From Sebastes aleutianus (Eukaryota > Chordata > Actinopteri > Perciformes > Sebastidae), in the NCBI GenBank assembly GCA_916700875.1, contig CAKAKS010000062.1:7652373-7716372 (forward strand): DNA of 64,000 nt, written 5' to 3'. Shown here one piece after another: positions 1 to 11,247 of this stretch. Numbering within the stretch: the stretch's first letter is position 1; each line of letters begins with the position of its first letter. The position numbers were made by a program, and so were the translations under genes. Under the pieces are notes generated by a model. The model had not been told where the DNA came from, searched no databases, and saw nothing but the letters and a program-made list of their open reading frames with translations.

Positions 1-570
1 TGGCTCAAGCCCTTTTGGTGCTCGTGGCAAAATTCAGATTTGGAACGTAATTTTTAGGAGACAGGGGTCACGATTTCTCTGTTTCAAGGTTGTTTTTTTT
101 TGTTTATTTGCAATCCTTTCTGAGCTTTTAACAATATTATGTTTTGATATTATTTCGGTGCAGTTGTTTATGTGTTAGTGACATTTTCTTACGCTGCTAC
201 TGCTAACTGTGCAGTGGCACATATTTCCTGATCCTTCAGGCTGAGTAGGCTACTTAGTTTGCTCTATAATAAAAACATCCTCCCATACCATGCTCGCAGT
301 GGCCAAAAGGCACCGTTATATTCAAATAAGTAAAAAAGAGTGAAAAAAGTCACTCTGCATCTGAATTATAGTTTTTTTTTTTTTTTTCATTTAATTTAAA
401 ATGTCCATGCAGGATATGGGCATTCCAGGGGAAATAAAGTTCTTTATTTGTGCTTCACTTTCAAATTTTTAAAATGATGTTACATCACCAGTTTAGTGCC
501 ATATCCAGCTACATTTGTCAACCATTATTTCCCTCACATACTTTTCCACAATAGCCTTTCTGGTCCCACA
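1..570. other. AT-rich non-coding stretch at left edge
   Basis: No convincing coding frame or RNA gene is visible. The stretch has homopolymer T runs near 95-102 and 371-388. A short polypyrimidine-rich stretch just before 571 could be the acceptor tract of the weak exon candidate that follows. Confidence 0.4.
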
Positions 571-652
571 GCATTGGTGAGCGGTACAGACCCAGACACA
601 GGCCAGTTCACCCAGTGAGCAACCCCAGCATTGAGTCAACTCACCTGGGTAG
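571..652 (+). other. weak candidate internal exon, gene unidentified
   Basis: An open plus-strand frame runs from 555 through this block. A pyrimidine-rich stretch ending in CCCACAG at 564-570 resembles a splice acceptor, and GGTAGA near 648-653 could be a weak donor. The frame reads as an Arg/Pro-rich peptide (…GERYRPRHRPVHPV…) and then a Ser-rich one; it stays open to 881, so the 3' border is uncertain. No domain or family is recognised. It lies upstream of, and on the same strand as, the terminal exon at 9395-9608, so it could belong to that gene. Chance open reading is a realistic alternative. Confidence 0.22.
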
Positions 653-2235
653 AAGCAATGCCTCTTCAGCCTCTCTCTCTCACTCCGCTGCTGGTTCTTA
701 TCAGCGTCCTCCAGCTGCTTCAGCTGAACATGCTCTTAGCTCCACTCAGCTCACCTGCATGGCTGTTGTCTATATGGAAGAGCAGCAGAGACACAGACAT
801 GGCTGGCGTTGGTGTCCTTACATAATACGTTTAAGTGTGTTTGTATGTGCATATTCATGTAATTGTTTGAGTCTCATTTGAGCTACACAAGGGAAGGTTG
901 AAACGGCGTGACTGCCAGAATTACACACGACATTTTCTCATTTTGCCCACTCCTACGTTCCTCTAATCCTACAGCGGTGGTCTGTGGCTGCGTTCAGTGG
1001 AAAACACCATTCTTTTAACAGGCAGGGAGGATTACTCACCTGCATTTCACTCTCTTTTCCTCCTCTCACGATAATTGAATTTATCCAAAATGTCTTTTAA
1101 ATGTGAACAGAGACTGATGAATATTCTATGAGTCAGAAGACATGGATTACGCAATTATTTTAGGGTGTAACTCACAGTGGAATGAACACAACATAGAGAC
1201 CTAAATGGATTGTCCATGTTTTTAGGATTTCTAAAATATCTGATTTACCTTAAAACGCAGCTCTTTGTAGAAAAAAAGAAAGAAAAACTGTTTTTGTTGT
1301 TGGGATAATGGAAGCAATGTCCCAAACAGTACAATTACTGACAATGATGTAAGAACTTATAGTTATTGTTATGACAGATATCTTGTATTCCATTTACATA
1401 ATGTTTTGTAAGTTTGTGGAAGTAAGTTTTTGACGATTCTCAAAGACAGTGATGGAAGATATTGAACACTAAAGAGAAACACATTTTAGTTTCCCCCAAG
1501 CATTATGGCGCCAATTTACTGGATTTGTTCATTCAGTAAGATGAAAAAGCTAGGAAAGAATAAGGAGGAATAAATGGAGTAAAATAGAACAAAGGGAACA
1601 TGGAAAGATGGAAAGCAGTAAAGGTTACAATTTAGAAATGACAGTGAAGATAAAAGACATAATTTGAGTGGGGAAGAGAATGAAAGTACTATGACTATGG
1701 CAGGTTCACAAAATGGAGAGGCAGATACAGATATTATTGCAGAAAGTGATAAAATGGAGGGAAAGATTGATATTGAAGGGTGCAAAACAGAGTGTTTGTG
1801 AATATTCAATTATCTGGGTGACATCAATAATGAGCTGTTTAATGATCATCTGGTCAATATTGCGATCAATACTGTCTGAGATCTGACCTCTGAGTGTAGA
1901 TAAACACACAGAAACACACACACACATAATATGCATGAACAAGACCCCTCCCGTATATGCATGCATTTAAAGCACTAATGCGTGAACATGCCCAAAGACA
2001 CATTGACATATACGCTAGATGTACATGCAAACAGTGTGCATACAATGCCTCTTTGAAGGCTGACACTTGGGAAATGAAGGGTATTTATTTTAATGCATTT
2101 GCAGAAGGTCCATAATATCCCAATCATCAATCCCACTGAGAATCAACACCAGGCTTTGCACCTTGGTGCAGCTTTTAGCTCATTGTTCTGTCAGACAGAC
2201 CAAAACAATGCTACTTCATTTCAAATTACGGACAG
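653..2235. other. non-coding stretch, no recognised element
   Basis: Mostly AT-rich DNA. The ORFs here, including the minus-strand frames at 1516-2066, are low-complexity Ser/Leu/Ile frames without domain features. A short ACACAC run lies near 1915-1927. Nothing else is identified. Confidence 0.4.
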
Positions 2236-2322
2236 CTGCTCCCAGCTCATGAGCTCGTTCAAGTCCGCTGTGCACTACCGGCTCAGCGCAGAGTGGCAGA
2301 AAGCCAAAGTGACAAGTGGCTG
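2236..2322 (+). other. candidate 87-nt internal exon
   Basis: The block is preceded by TTACGGACAG and followed by GTGAGGAG, a close match to a vertebrate donor. Its length is a multiple of three. Read with one leading base it encodes …CSQLMSSFKSAVHYRLSAEW… without a stop and with balanced amino-acid content, unlike the surrounding AT-rich DNA. It would leave two bases (TG) of a split codon. Joined directly to the A that opens the terminal exon at 9395 this would make TGA, so at least one further exon would be needed between them, or this is not an exon. No protein family is recognised. Confidence 0.27.
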
Positions 2323-3228
2323 GTGAGGAGAGTCGGACATCTTGCCAGCCAAAGATATCTTTTTCTCAGGAGTTGGCAGACTGAGACATGTAGGGCTAAG
2401 CATTAGTGGATATCGGACTTTCATTTACCAGTTGGTGAGGAAGATGATTCCAACTGGATGCCCATGCTGCTCTGTGTCTCCTGGATGTTAACGATTCAAG
2501 ATCAAGATTCAAGGACTGATTTGTCACATTCTCACACTTCTCAATATGTGCAGTGAAATGCAGGGGTGGTTTGACTTGCTGAATGGTGGGAGAGGGTTAG
2601 CCCTTTAACACTCCTTGAGTGTAGAATAACAATGGTCCAGAGTCCTACCCCTCTGGTGGGACATGTGGTGTGTTGATAGAAGTTACAAGAAGGGCAGCGT
2701 CCGGGTACCTGGTCTGGTGCCGGCAGAGAGCAACCCGCACTTCCGTCAATGCTGCAAGCTGTGGAATGCGCACAGCAGAGATAATGACAAACGTAAAATC
2801 CCAAGAAAGGCAGAATGACATCATTACACACTCAAACCCAGGTGATTAGGGGCTGGGGAAAGTCTCTGGGATTGCACCAATTCTTGCTTGTCATGGGACA
2901 GACTCCACTAACCTTGGACCTGCCGAACTCCTTTGCTCCATCCACATGGAAAACAGAGAAGGACTCCAACGGTTGGACGGTTCGAATTGGCGCCCGGTGC
3001 GTGAGTCATAAACCAGTTTGACACAGGATATCGCAGTCTCCCATGCCCATTTGGAATCTGATCCACGCCCTAAGATCATCAATCCTAACATTACACAGAC
3101 ACAATGAAACTACTTTTGTACTGTCCATAAGTAATATATGCAAATCAATGTGAAAACATCCCTCCCTCAACTAGAAACCTTTAAATTGTCTGTTAACTGT
3201 TAACTTTTCCTGCTTGGGCAGGAGTAAA
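2323..3228. other. non-coding stretch with short repeat-like piece
   Basis: The segment around 2495-2600 (tandem TTCAAGATCAAGATTCAAGG followed by TTTGTCACATTCTCACAC) resembles the 3' tail of a fish retroposon, but it is too short to classify. The open frames here look like shadows, with no domain content. Confidence 0.3.
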
Positions 3229-3426
3229 TAACGTTACTCGCTCCCGTTGCCGCCACTCTCTCTCTCGCTTCACTACTCACTTCCCACAAACACACACACT
3301 CTATACGCACTGGCTCTACTCCAAATGGCTCTAGAGAGGGCCATTCGCTTTTTAGAGAGAGGCTTCAATAGGTTGCAATCTCCTCACCTCACTGCTAGAT
3401 ACTGCCAGATCCTACACACTGGACCT
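3229..3426 (-). mobile_element. 5'-truncated piggyBac-type MITE (GGTCCAGTG family), copy 1
   Basis: The right terminus CACTGGACCT is followed directly by TTAA (3427-3430), as expected for a TTAA-targeting element. The internal sequence closely matches the fuller copy at 7382-8072, including the CGCCACTCTCTCTCTC block and the TTGCAATCTCCTCACCTCA block. The opposite end is missing, so this is a truncated non-autonomous copy. Piggybac affiliation is inferred from the TTAA site only; no transposase is present. Strand is arbitrary. Confidence 0.65.
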
Positions 3427-3574
3427 TTAAGGTACGGTAGCCAGGAAGTGCCAGTCCAGCGAGAGAGAATTTGATGAAACCGCTGCCTTTCTGAAGAGTT
3501 AATGCATGTTGGTGTTGGGGAATAGGCAGCCCGGTTGCAGAAAAAGGTGTATGAATTACACGATGATGTGCAAG

Positions 3575-4055
3575 GCAAAAACGTGCGATAAGAATGCCGT
3601 TCTTGCTTTTGGCACGTCATTTGTACGCCATGTAGTCAATACTGACTGCAATGCAAATGCAGCCGTGTAAATATGATACGCTCAGAGCTAGTGACGTAGA
3701 ATAAAAAGTGAGATGGTGGGCGGTAGGGGAGCTAGATGGGTCCAACAAACACAGGACTTTCAACCTGGAGACAAGTGTTTGAGACCAGTGTTTTGTTTTG
3801 TAAGCTACGTTAGTGACTTTAGTGACTCGTTTTTTAGTGACGTTTGAGATGTGTTTTCCGTACTTATGTTACGTTGTCTCCGTATGTATTGTACTTAGTT
3901 TATAAAATTATTTTAAGCCCAACCATGATGTTTTTCCTAAACCTAACTAAGTGGTTTTGTTTCCTAAAGCTAACTGTGGACGTTACCGTAGTTTTGTTGC
4001 GTGGCATACAAATACACGCAAAAAGCCTAAAATGCGTCCTCATGAGATCGGGATG
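3575..4055 (-). repeat. dispersed repeat family A, copy 1 (inverted)
   Basis: In reverse complement this segment aligns by eye along nearly its whole length with 29745-30637 and 54480-54912. Shared blocks include GGTTGAAAGTCCTGTGTTTG, CCACTTAGTTAGGTTTAG, CTCACTTTTTATTC and the tail with GCGTTCTTATTGCA-like sequence. It is uninterrupted at the position where copy 2 carries a 319-bp MITE, so it serves as an empty site. No coding capacity is visible. The superfamily is unknown; it could be the end of a larger DNA transposon. Confidence 0.7.
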
Positions 4056-5382
4056 GAAATAAGACAGTGGCTAGATGCAGAAGATGCTGAACAAATTTTT
4101 TGATTCTCATCACTACTGCAAGGGGGGCGCTCGTTTTGCTGCAGTTATAAAGTGAGTTGTGCATAATGAAAAATGAAGAAAAATGCCAAAAAACTTAATA
4201 TTGTGAGAGCATTTTAGTTTTCCTCTCCTTTTACTGTGTATCCCTTCAACCCTCACTTCTCTCTCTCTTCCTCTCTAATGGAGGTACTTAGCATGTGTGG
4301 CGTGTAAGCAGTGCGGAAAAGTGTTGATTCTGTATTCAATTAGCCGTGTCTGCCTGGGAACAAGTGAACCGCCCTAGCCTCTATCTGTCTATCCACAGAG
4401 AGAGAAAGTGAGAGAAGCCTGAGAAAAGGTTGGGGGTTAATTACCAGAGCTTCAGTCCTGTATAGATTTGTATGTCATCATTTTAACACTGTCTCTCATT
4501 ATTTCTTCATCAGCCACACCTGTTTGTTTCCATATATAGTCCATTCAGGGTTGGAGTCTCTGGGGGTATATTGGCTGCATTAGTGTATGTGTGTGTGTGT
4601 GTATGTGTGTGGACACGTTGCCAAGAAGAGGAACAGATAACTTCTCTAAATCACTATTCTCTGTGATTAATTACACTGCAGCCCTGCTCATTCCTTATAG
4701 CAAACACAATCCCACCTCTGTTTACCTATCCCTCTCTCTTTCGATCTCTTTTCCCTTCTCTCCTTTCCATCCTCTCCATCTGATCCTCTCCCTTTGCTTT
4801 TACTCCTCTTTGCTCTTCCTTCTTTCAGCCCTCTCTTCCTCCTGCTTTCCTCTCACTTTCTTGCTCTTTCTATCTGCATCTTGCTGCCAATCTCTCTCTC
4901 ACTCTCTCTCTCAGTTTTTTTGTATCCGAAGTACACTGATGATTCATTATGGATCTCTGTGCACTTAGTGTTTCGTACATTTCACACTTCATCACGTTGG
5001 ATGTTGAATCACATTTTCCCTTGCAGAGTGAGAAAGCAAAATGTGGAGACAAATATTGGTCCAATATCAGAGCACAAAGCGCTCTCCGCTGAAAGGCAAC
5101 ACAGTCATTCCGAGTGTGTGTGTGTTGAGAGTTGAAATCAGCAGGGAGTGCACGGGGAACTCCACCAGCTTTACACATAAAGGTCAGTTTACTCATCATG
5201 GGGAGCACTGCGCTCATCCTATGAAAACAGTTGTATAATGTCCTCTGTGGCTCTGGAGGAACATTGTCAGGTCTGAGAAAATAGCCCTGATGATGTCAGC
5301 TTTTTAACAGAAAGCCTGTGTTACAAACTGGAGGCATGGACATGAGTGGTGTTCACCATCAGGGAAGGTATAACTGCAGGGA
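4056..5382. other. non-coding, pyrimidine-rich stretch
   Basis: Contains a short TG run near 4584-4610 and a long CT-rich tract at about 4725-4920 that opens several Ser/Leu-rich frames. These frames are compositional artefacts. No gene is identified. Confidence 0.4.
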
Positions 5383-5935
5383 TTACGTATTTTTGTAGGC
5401 CATCCCCGGAAGTTCGCATCGCCCTGGGTTCCCTCAACAAAAAGCGAATTTTTATCGATTGGATTTTGGATTATTGCAGAAAAAAAAGCTCTGTGGCAAA
5501 CACAAGTGTATGATACTTACACGTTTTGTTCAGCAAGATAATCTTGACAAATGGACACCACATTTATGATTTTTGAAGCAGTAAAAAGCTAAAGTTAGGC
5601 TATAAACGAGCTGCAGTACATCACGGTGGCATGAACGCGAGTATACACAGCGAGGCTGTAAAGGTGGACAAGTCGGCGTGATGACGTTCAGTAGTCTCAT
5701 TTAGCCACTTGTTAGCAACCGCCTTTTTTAAGACATTTAAAAGCTTCAAAATTCACGAGTGGGGTATTTAATGACGTATTTTATATCATAGACATAATGT
5801 TAAAATCTCTTGAGCTTGTGTTAAACACAGACCTTATTTCAGGCTTCTAACTAAAAACCCACTGATGAGGGGAACCGGAAGTGCAAAAATGCGAACTCAT
5901 TTCCAAGTTCTAGGACTCATTCTTGTAGCACTGTA
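5383..5935. repeat. probable dispersed teleost repeat (CGGAAGT-containing)
   Basis: The block opens with GTATTTTTGTAGGCCATCCC and carries CCGGAAGTTCGCATCGCCC near its left side and CCGGAAGTGC followed by AAATGCGAACTCATTTCC near its right side. I recognise this arrangement from percomorph intergenic DNA, where it behaves as a non-autonomous repeat about 550 bp long. No second copy is present in the window, so the call rests on recall. No ORF of interest lies inside. Confidence 0.4.
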
Positions 5936-7377
5936 AAAAAACAGCTATCAAGTTGCATTGTGGGAAGTGTAGGATGCCATTTTTTAGAGCTTGACCCATA
6001 GTCAGCCACTGCTCTGGTTCTGCTCTGTTTCGACCATTTCCTGTGTCCCGGTGAGTCCCCCAACTTTATGGAAGTGCAAAAACTAAATCACTGGAGTAGC
6101 TATTTAATATTTTAACAGTAGTATATCATCATGAATTTCTGATGTCCTCTTCATTCCAATAGTTATTTTGCAATGATGGGTTGTCTCCACACCTGTTGAC
6201 AACTCATCAAGTCACTTATCCGAACATATTGTTCACAGATTCTGCTTCATTATGTTTACTTTCTGTCCTTCATGAAGGAGTTCTCCCTGTATGACAAATA
6301 CAGACAGGAACTAAACGATTGGTGGGTTTTTGAGGGTGGATGTCTATATTCAGAACGCCAGTCATGCCTCACTTCATCTCTCATTTCCACCTCTAGTGGA
6401 ACACATAACTTGTCTTTACAGTATTGGTAAATTGTGAAACAATGAGATACTTTAAGTAATCTATAAGAGGGCACAGCTTTGGTACACAACGGGGGATCCC
6501 TCTGTCACTTGGCCGGCAAAAGGTTTCAAAACAAAGGAACAGCATCCGGTCCAGACCAACTATAAGACATTGGTCGATCAAACATTAAACAGCATCGACT
6601 AGAAAAGACAAATATTTCTGAGTGTTTCCTTTTTTAGCTGAAAGACAGTTCTTCAATAGAAAACTCTATAACCAGTTGCAAAACGTGGTTGCCAGATATT
6701 TCATTGGAAACAAGATGTTCATATGAAACTCAAAATAATGATTGTGTGGTGATTTTACAAATAACAGAGATAATTTATTATATTTGCTCTGAACCTTTTA
6801 GTTTTAGTGTTTCTCAGGGTGAAAAAAATCAGCATACAAACACACCTCTACACACACATCCCCCCCAATATTCCTCCCCTTTTAGCCTCTACTAGAAGTC
6901 TCTATAAGAAGTCCAATATATGGTACATTCTGTGCTGTCAGCTTTACATTATTTATGCCTCTTTACCAGGTGTTTTAGGAGATAACCGGACCGTGTGTTG
7001 TCACATACCTACCTAACCTTCTCTCTTCCATCCCTCCATACTGTACTCTTCTGTTAATCTCTTTGGCTACAGATACAGCCACTTCCGCCTGCTTCAGTTG
7101 CTCGCTCCTTCTTTTTCATTATTCTTTATCTTTCCATATTTTCCACCTGGAAATTTGCATGGTCACAGCGTGCTTCACTTTCATGAACAAGGTGAAAGGT
7201 TCCCTCTAACTGGTTGAATCAACATTACTGCTACACAGCACTTTATCATTTTGCAGCTTCACCTTGTGGAGTTTCAAGATAAACAGAGTTCATCATTTCA
7301 TTGCGAGGTTCATTTGAAGTTAGTGTTTCATCACAATACATCAACTCTGGAAAACAGAGATTTAATGTGTCAATGTA
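5936..7377. other. non-coding stretch, no recognised element
   Basis: AT-rich DNA with short unrelated frames. Nothing with splice-site borders or protein-like composition was noticed. Confidence 0.4.
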
Positions 7378-7381
7378 TTAA

Positions 7382-8072
7382 AGGACCAGTGTGTAACAAT
7401 TAAGGGGATCTATTGGAAGAAATGGAACATATTAATAAGTATGATTTCTTTAGTGTATAATCACCTGAAAATAAGAGTCGTTGTGTTTTTGTTAGCTTAG
7501 AATGAGACGTTTATATCTACATAGGGAGCGGGTCCTCTCCACGGAGTCCGCCATGTTGCACCGCCATGTTTCAACGTTACTAGCTCCCGTCGCCGCCACT
7601 CTCTCTCTCTTGCTTCACCACTCAATTCCCACTTTCCCACTCTGAGCACTGGCTCTGCTCCAAATTACCTACGCTACTCTCACGACAAATGACCTTTCGC
7701 GTTTTTGCGTCGGGAGCCGTAGCTTTAACTGTCACTGCTCAGTGGGTAGAGCGGGTCGTCCTTTAACCACAAGGTTGGCGGTTCGATCTCCGGCTCCTAC
7801 AGACTGCATGTCGAAGTGTTCTTGAGCGAGACACTAAACCCCAAGATGCTCCCCGGGTGCTTGCAGCAGCCCACTGCTCCTAAAATATTTAGGATGCGTT
7901 AAATGCAGAGGTCACATTTCATGTATGTACCTGTATGTACTATGACAAATAAAGGTTTCGTCTTCTTCTCTTCTTCTTCTTTCCAATGCGCCTTGCACAC
8001 ATGAGAGGCTTCAGTTGGTTGCAATCTCCTCACCTCACCGCTAGATACCGCTAGATCCTACACACTGGACCT
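7382..8072. mobile_element. piggyBac-type MITE (AGGACCAGTG family), copy 2, carrying a nested SINE
   Basis: The element is bounded by TTAA on both sides (7378-7381 and 8073-8076) and by inverted termini AGGACCAGTG at the left and CACTGGACCT at the right, with one mismatch in ten. The two outer parts match the truncated copy at 3229-3426. The middle is interrupted by a tRNA-type SINE at about 7731-7984. No transposase is encoded, so it would have depended on a piggyBac-like enzyme in trans, which is inferred from the TTAA target site. Confidence 0.8.
7731..7984 (+). mobile_element. tRNA-derived SINE
   Basis: The head has pol III-like promoter boxes: a degenerate A box TGCTCAGTGGG (7736-7746) and a B box GGTTCGATCTC (7780-7790). 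The body contains TGTCGAAGTGTTCTTGAGC and GACACTAAACCCCAAGATGC, and the tail is ATGACAAATAAAGGTTTCG followed by a (TCT)-rich run. This matches a SINE layout common in percomorph fish. It is nested inside the piggyBac-type MITE at 7382-8072 and is therefore younger than it. Confidence 0.8.
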
Positions 8073-8076
8073 TTAA

Positions 8077-9338
8077 ATTGATCAACTTTTTAAAAACAAC
8101 ATTTTACATTCGTGATATCACTCATTTCTTAAAGAGCATCACTTCTTTCCACTGTTTATTATATTGTGATGTGATGAAATTTTTGCACCATATACACATA
8201 TACCACGGTATAATTTGGTTTATACGTTAACTCAATTTTTCAATTTTTTTTAGGGGCCGAGAGGTATTTAGAACTGTTCTCTTTTTATAAAATTCCTTTT
8301 GAAATATAATATTAATGTAAATTACTGTGAAATCAAAAAGAAAATGAATGAAATTCTCTATCTTGGCTTGTCTTAGCGACTCTCTTCTTTGATATTCATG
8401 TAATAATTTAGCTCTATGTAAACTTCTGCCTTTGTAAATGTAAGTGAATGAATTAATGAAGGCTAGCTGCTTTCAAGCTCATACTGTAGGCGCATGTATC
8501 TCTCTCTTCTCTCGCTCCATGCGCTTCACTCCTTACCAGGTGCTTTGGGAGATAACTAACCTTGTATGGTCTGCTTTTATGTCATGGCCAAACTCATTTT
8601 TACCTTCACCTTCTCCTCTCCCTTGCTTTAAGTTTTTCCACTCCTCTTTCCCTCTCAATCATTTCTTTCTTCCCCTCCCCACCTCCAGGCCTCTCGGCTC
8701 TTCTCCCCCCCCCCCTCTCTCTTTCTCTCCATCACTCGCTCCCTCTCTTTGCATGTTGCATTTCCCCTCTCTCCCCCACTCCTTCCTGTTCTTCCCTGCT
8801 TGGCTCTCCCTTGTGTTTTAACAGTAATGCTGGTGTGTGTTTCATCTGACAAAGCTTGGCGTTTGTTGTGGTGGCCTGCTTACCATATCAAAGGCTCTGA
8901 TGGCATGATAAAGTTGCTTAGATTAAGCAAGGGATCTCTCAGAGAAAAAGAGGAAGTATGCATGCTGCATGCATGAGTGCCAACAAAGCAGGTTTGAAAA
9001 ACGTGAGCAGCTAGTAGAAATGAGTCCCCTAGTTTACATACAGTACATGTACTCTCTACGTGTGTCAAGTTTGAACAATAAAAGGTTTGAAACAGAGAAT
9101 GTTCCATGTACCTCAGAGAAAAAGGGTTTTTCTTATTGCCATTGGCAATAGCCTGATGAGGCCCTGAGCGAAACACTTTGCTCATGCTAATGTTACATGT
9201 AGGTCCTTGATTATCTATCTTTATGCACTGAGTGTGTGGTCATTGTCACTTTTTATACTGCACACAACACTTGTTAAATATAAAAAGTGTTTCACTGTGA
9301 CCTTCTCCAGTAACTGTTCCCAAATTCTGTGTGAGCAG

Positions 9339-9340
<2 letters not shown>
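8077..9340. other. non-coding stretch upstream of the terminal exon
   Basis: Likely intronic if the exon at 9395 is real. It includes a CT-rich tract at about 8610-8800 that opens long Ser/Pro/Leu frames on the plus strand and their mirror on the minus strand. These are compositional artefacts. No element is recognised. Confidence 0.4.

Positions 9341-9383
<43 letters not shown>
9341..9383 (+). repeat. (TG)21 microsatellite just upstream of a splice acceptor
   Basis: About 21 uninterrupted TG units end roughly eleven bases before the CAG at 9392-9394 that precedes the terminal exon, in the position where a polypyrimidine tract would sit. UG-rich tracts in this position are known to bind TDP-43 and affect exon use, as in human CFTR exon 9. 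A comparable effect here is inference. Confidence 0.9.
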
Positions 9384-9386
<3 letters not shown>

Positions 9387-9394
9387 TTCACCAG

Positions 9395-9608
9395 AAACTC
9401 CTTCAGCTCAGATTCCAGTGGGGATGGGCAGTCTACGGTGTACAGACCCAGATCTGGCCTCGCTGCCCACTTCGACCTGCAGTCAGAGCTACAGCTGGAG
9501 GTGGAGAGCTCCGTGCCAGACAGCAACGGCTCCTCCTGCGGCCAGGAGCAGAGCTTCGCCTCGCTGCTCCGCCGCTCCCCGCTGGGAGCCAACCACATGC
9601 TGCTGTAG
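9395..9608 (+). CDS. 3' terminal coding exon of an unidentified gene
   Basis: This is the most protein-like segment in the window. It follows the acceptor TTTGTTCACCAG and, read with one leading base from a split codon, encodes 70 residues ending …SPLGANHMLL before TAG at 9606-9608. The peptide starts Ser/Asp-rich, has an acidic amphipathic stretch (HFDLQSELQLEVES) and ends with a basic-hydrophobic tail. Third codon positions are strongly G/C, and local GC is far above the flanking DNA. Both other frames are also open for much of the exon, but they give Arg/Trp/Cys-rich unlikely peptides. The composition suggests a disordered cytoplasmic or nuclear C-terminus. No domain is recognised and I cannot name the gene. 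Upstream exons would lie to the left; the blocks at 571 and 2236 are weak candidates. Confidence 0.6.
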
Positions 9609-10014
9609 GCCCAGGCCGCATTACTGGTCCCGCTGGAGAGAAGGGAGGCACGGGAGAACCAGAACCAGGAATGCGTGGGGCAGCCTGTCAGACCCTGCGG
9701 CAGTAAAATGAGGTTTTCAAAAGAGTCTCTGCTGCTTGGAAACTCTACTACTTTTGTCCACATGGACTGCCAAAATCAACACAAAGTTTCTCATAGTAGC
9801 TTTAACATAAGCAGGTTCCTGTGTAATGATTCATATCATGTGACACCACAGAAATGCATGAACCATAGTGAAATTATGTTTTAAATGTGATAAACATGTA
9901 AAGTGGTGAGATGCTTTAAGCCTGATTTGCAATACATTTTAGACAGAAATTAAATTCATTCTAACAAGTTGCAGCCTAGACTGTGTGTAGTGCATGTTTA
10001 GTACTAGCGTGGCT
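9609..10014 (+). other. probable 3' UTR of the gene ending at 9608
   Basis: GC-rich sequence continues for about 100 bases after the stop and then turns AT-rich. The only poly(A)-like signal noticed is ATTAAA at 9949-9954, a common variant. The 3' end is therefore only a suggestion. Confidence 0.35.
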
Positions 10015-10320
10015 AAAAGTGAAATATGTCAATGATTATTGGATGGGTTGCCATGCAATATGGCACATTCATGGTTTAAAGCCAGCATATCTTAATGACG
10101 TTGATGATCCCCTGACTTTTCCTCTAACTGCACCAGCAGGTTGACTTCTACCTCAGAGAAAAAATTGTCAACAAATTTGGTCCACCAAGGCTGTCCATGA
10201 TCCCAGCAGGTCAACATTTCAGCTTGCCCAGACCAAATACCAAATACCAAAATCCATGTCATCCCATCAGCCTCAGCTGAACTTTGATTTAGTGCTATTT
10301 TTTTTTTGTTCTCAAATCTT
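10015..10320 (+). repeat. fragment of a dispersed teleost repeat (TTGGATGGGTTGCCATG type)
   Basis: The phrases ATTGGATGGGTTGCCATGCA, GATCCCCTGACTTTTCCTCT and GGTCAACATTTCAGCTTG occur in the order I recall from a widespread fish repeat built of roughly 100-bp related units. About 250 bp further on, AGCCTCACAGAGCTTAGTCTT (near 10574-10595) resembles the tail of the same family. Classification is by recognition only, and the copy is diverged. Confidence 0.45.
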
Positions 10321-11208
10321 TGCTCATCCCCACAGTGCACATCCTAGAATCTCAAGAGTGGCTGAACATATTGACCTTTCTGTTGTCATCCTTGCACATA
10401 AACTGTAAAATTAATACTAGACACACATCTTTTTTAATGCTCACAACATGATAAACCCTTTCGACTAAACACATTCTGGCCAATCTAACATTTATTTCAC
10501 TGGAACTGCTTTGGATCAAAAACAAGCTTTGGACTTCACCTTTTATCCATTTTAAAATTGTGTTTTTCTCATAGCCTCACAGAGCTTAGTCTTGTTTTAT
10601 TACAGTCTTTTAGGTCAGTACCTGTATTGAGCGCGAGACAGCAAAGCAATAACCTCTCATCACCTAAAGTGAAGCCAAGAAAAACAGCACTCGTGTGAAT
10701 TATCGCCTCAAAGAGGTGAGAAAAATGTTCTCCCTTTGGAACATGCTCTGCATCTTTCTACCTTTGTGAGGACATCTAGAAATATACAGACATAAAGGAA
10801 ATATAATATAAAGTATGAACACTTAAAATGATTTACTAAGATCATGGTTTTGAATTGAAGTTAAATGATAACTACTTGTACATTCTGTAAATTACTTTGT
10901 TTTGCCATCCAAGGTTAGTCACTTTAATTGGAAATTAGGAAAAACTATGAGAGAAAAGAACATGTTTTTAGCACACATACACACATACAGGGTAGGACAC
11001 ATTGGAACAATTCAGTAGCGATGCAGTTGCAAGGTAATATTATGTTGTTTGCTGTGTATATATGCATTATGTTATCCTGTGTCTGTGTGTTTTTACCACT
11101 GGTTCCTTCTCTGTCTCTCTGTTTATTATGGGAGGGGGGATACAGACATATACAAATACAAATCCCTTTAGCTCAGCTGAATGTTTGTCATGAGTCTGGG
11201 CACAGTCA

Positions 11209-11247
<39 letters not shown>

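Noticed and set aside
8444..8852. Plus-strand Ser/Pro/Leu-rich frames of 95-125 codons
   Set aside because: CT-rich composition; the mirror frame on the minus strand is Arg/Glu-rich, as expected from a homopyrimidine tract.
9221..9763. 180-codon minus-strand frame opposite the terminal exon
   Set aside because: It is the antisense shadow of the GC-rich exon plus the CA tract; the plus-strand frame has better codon use and a plausible acceptor.
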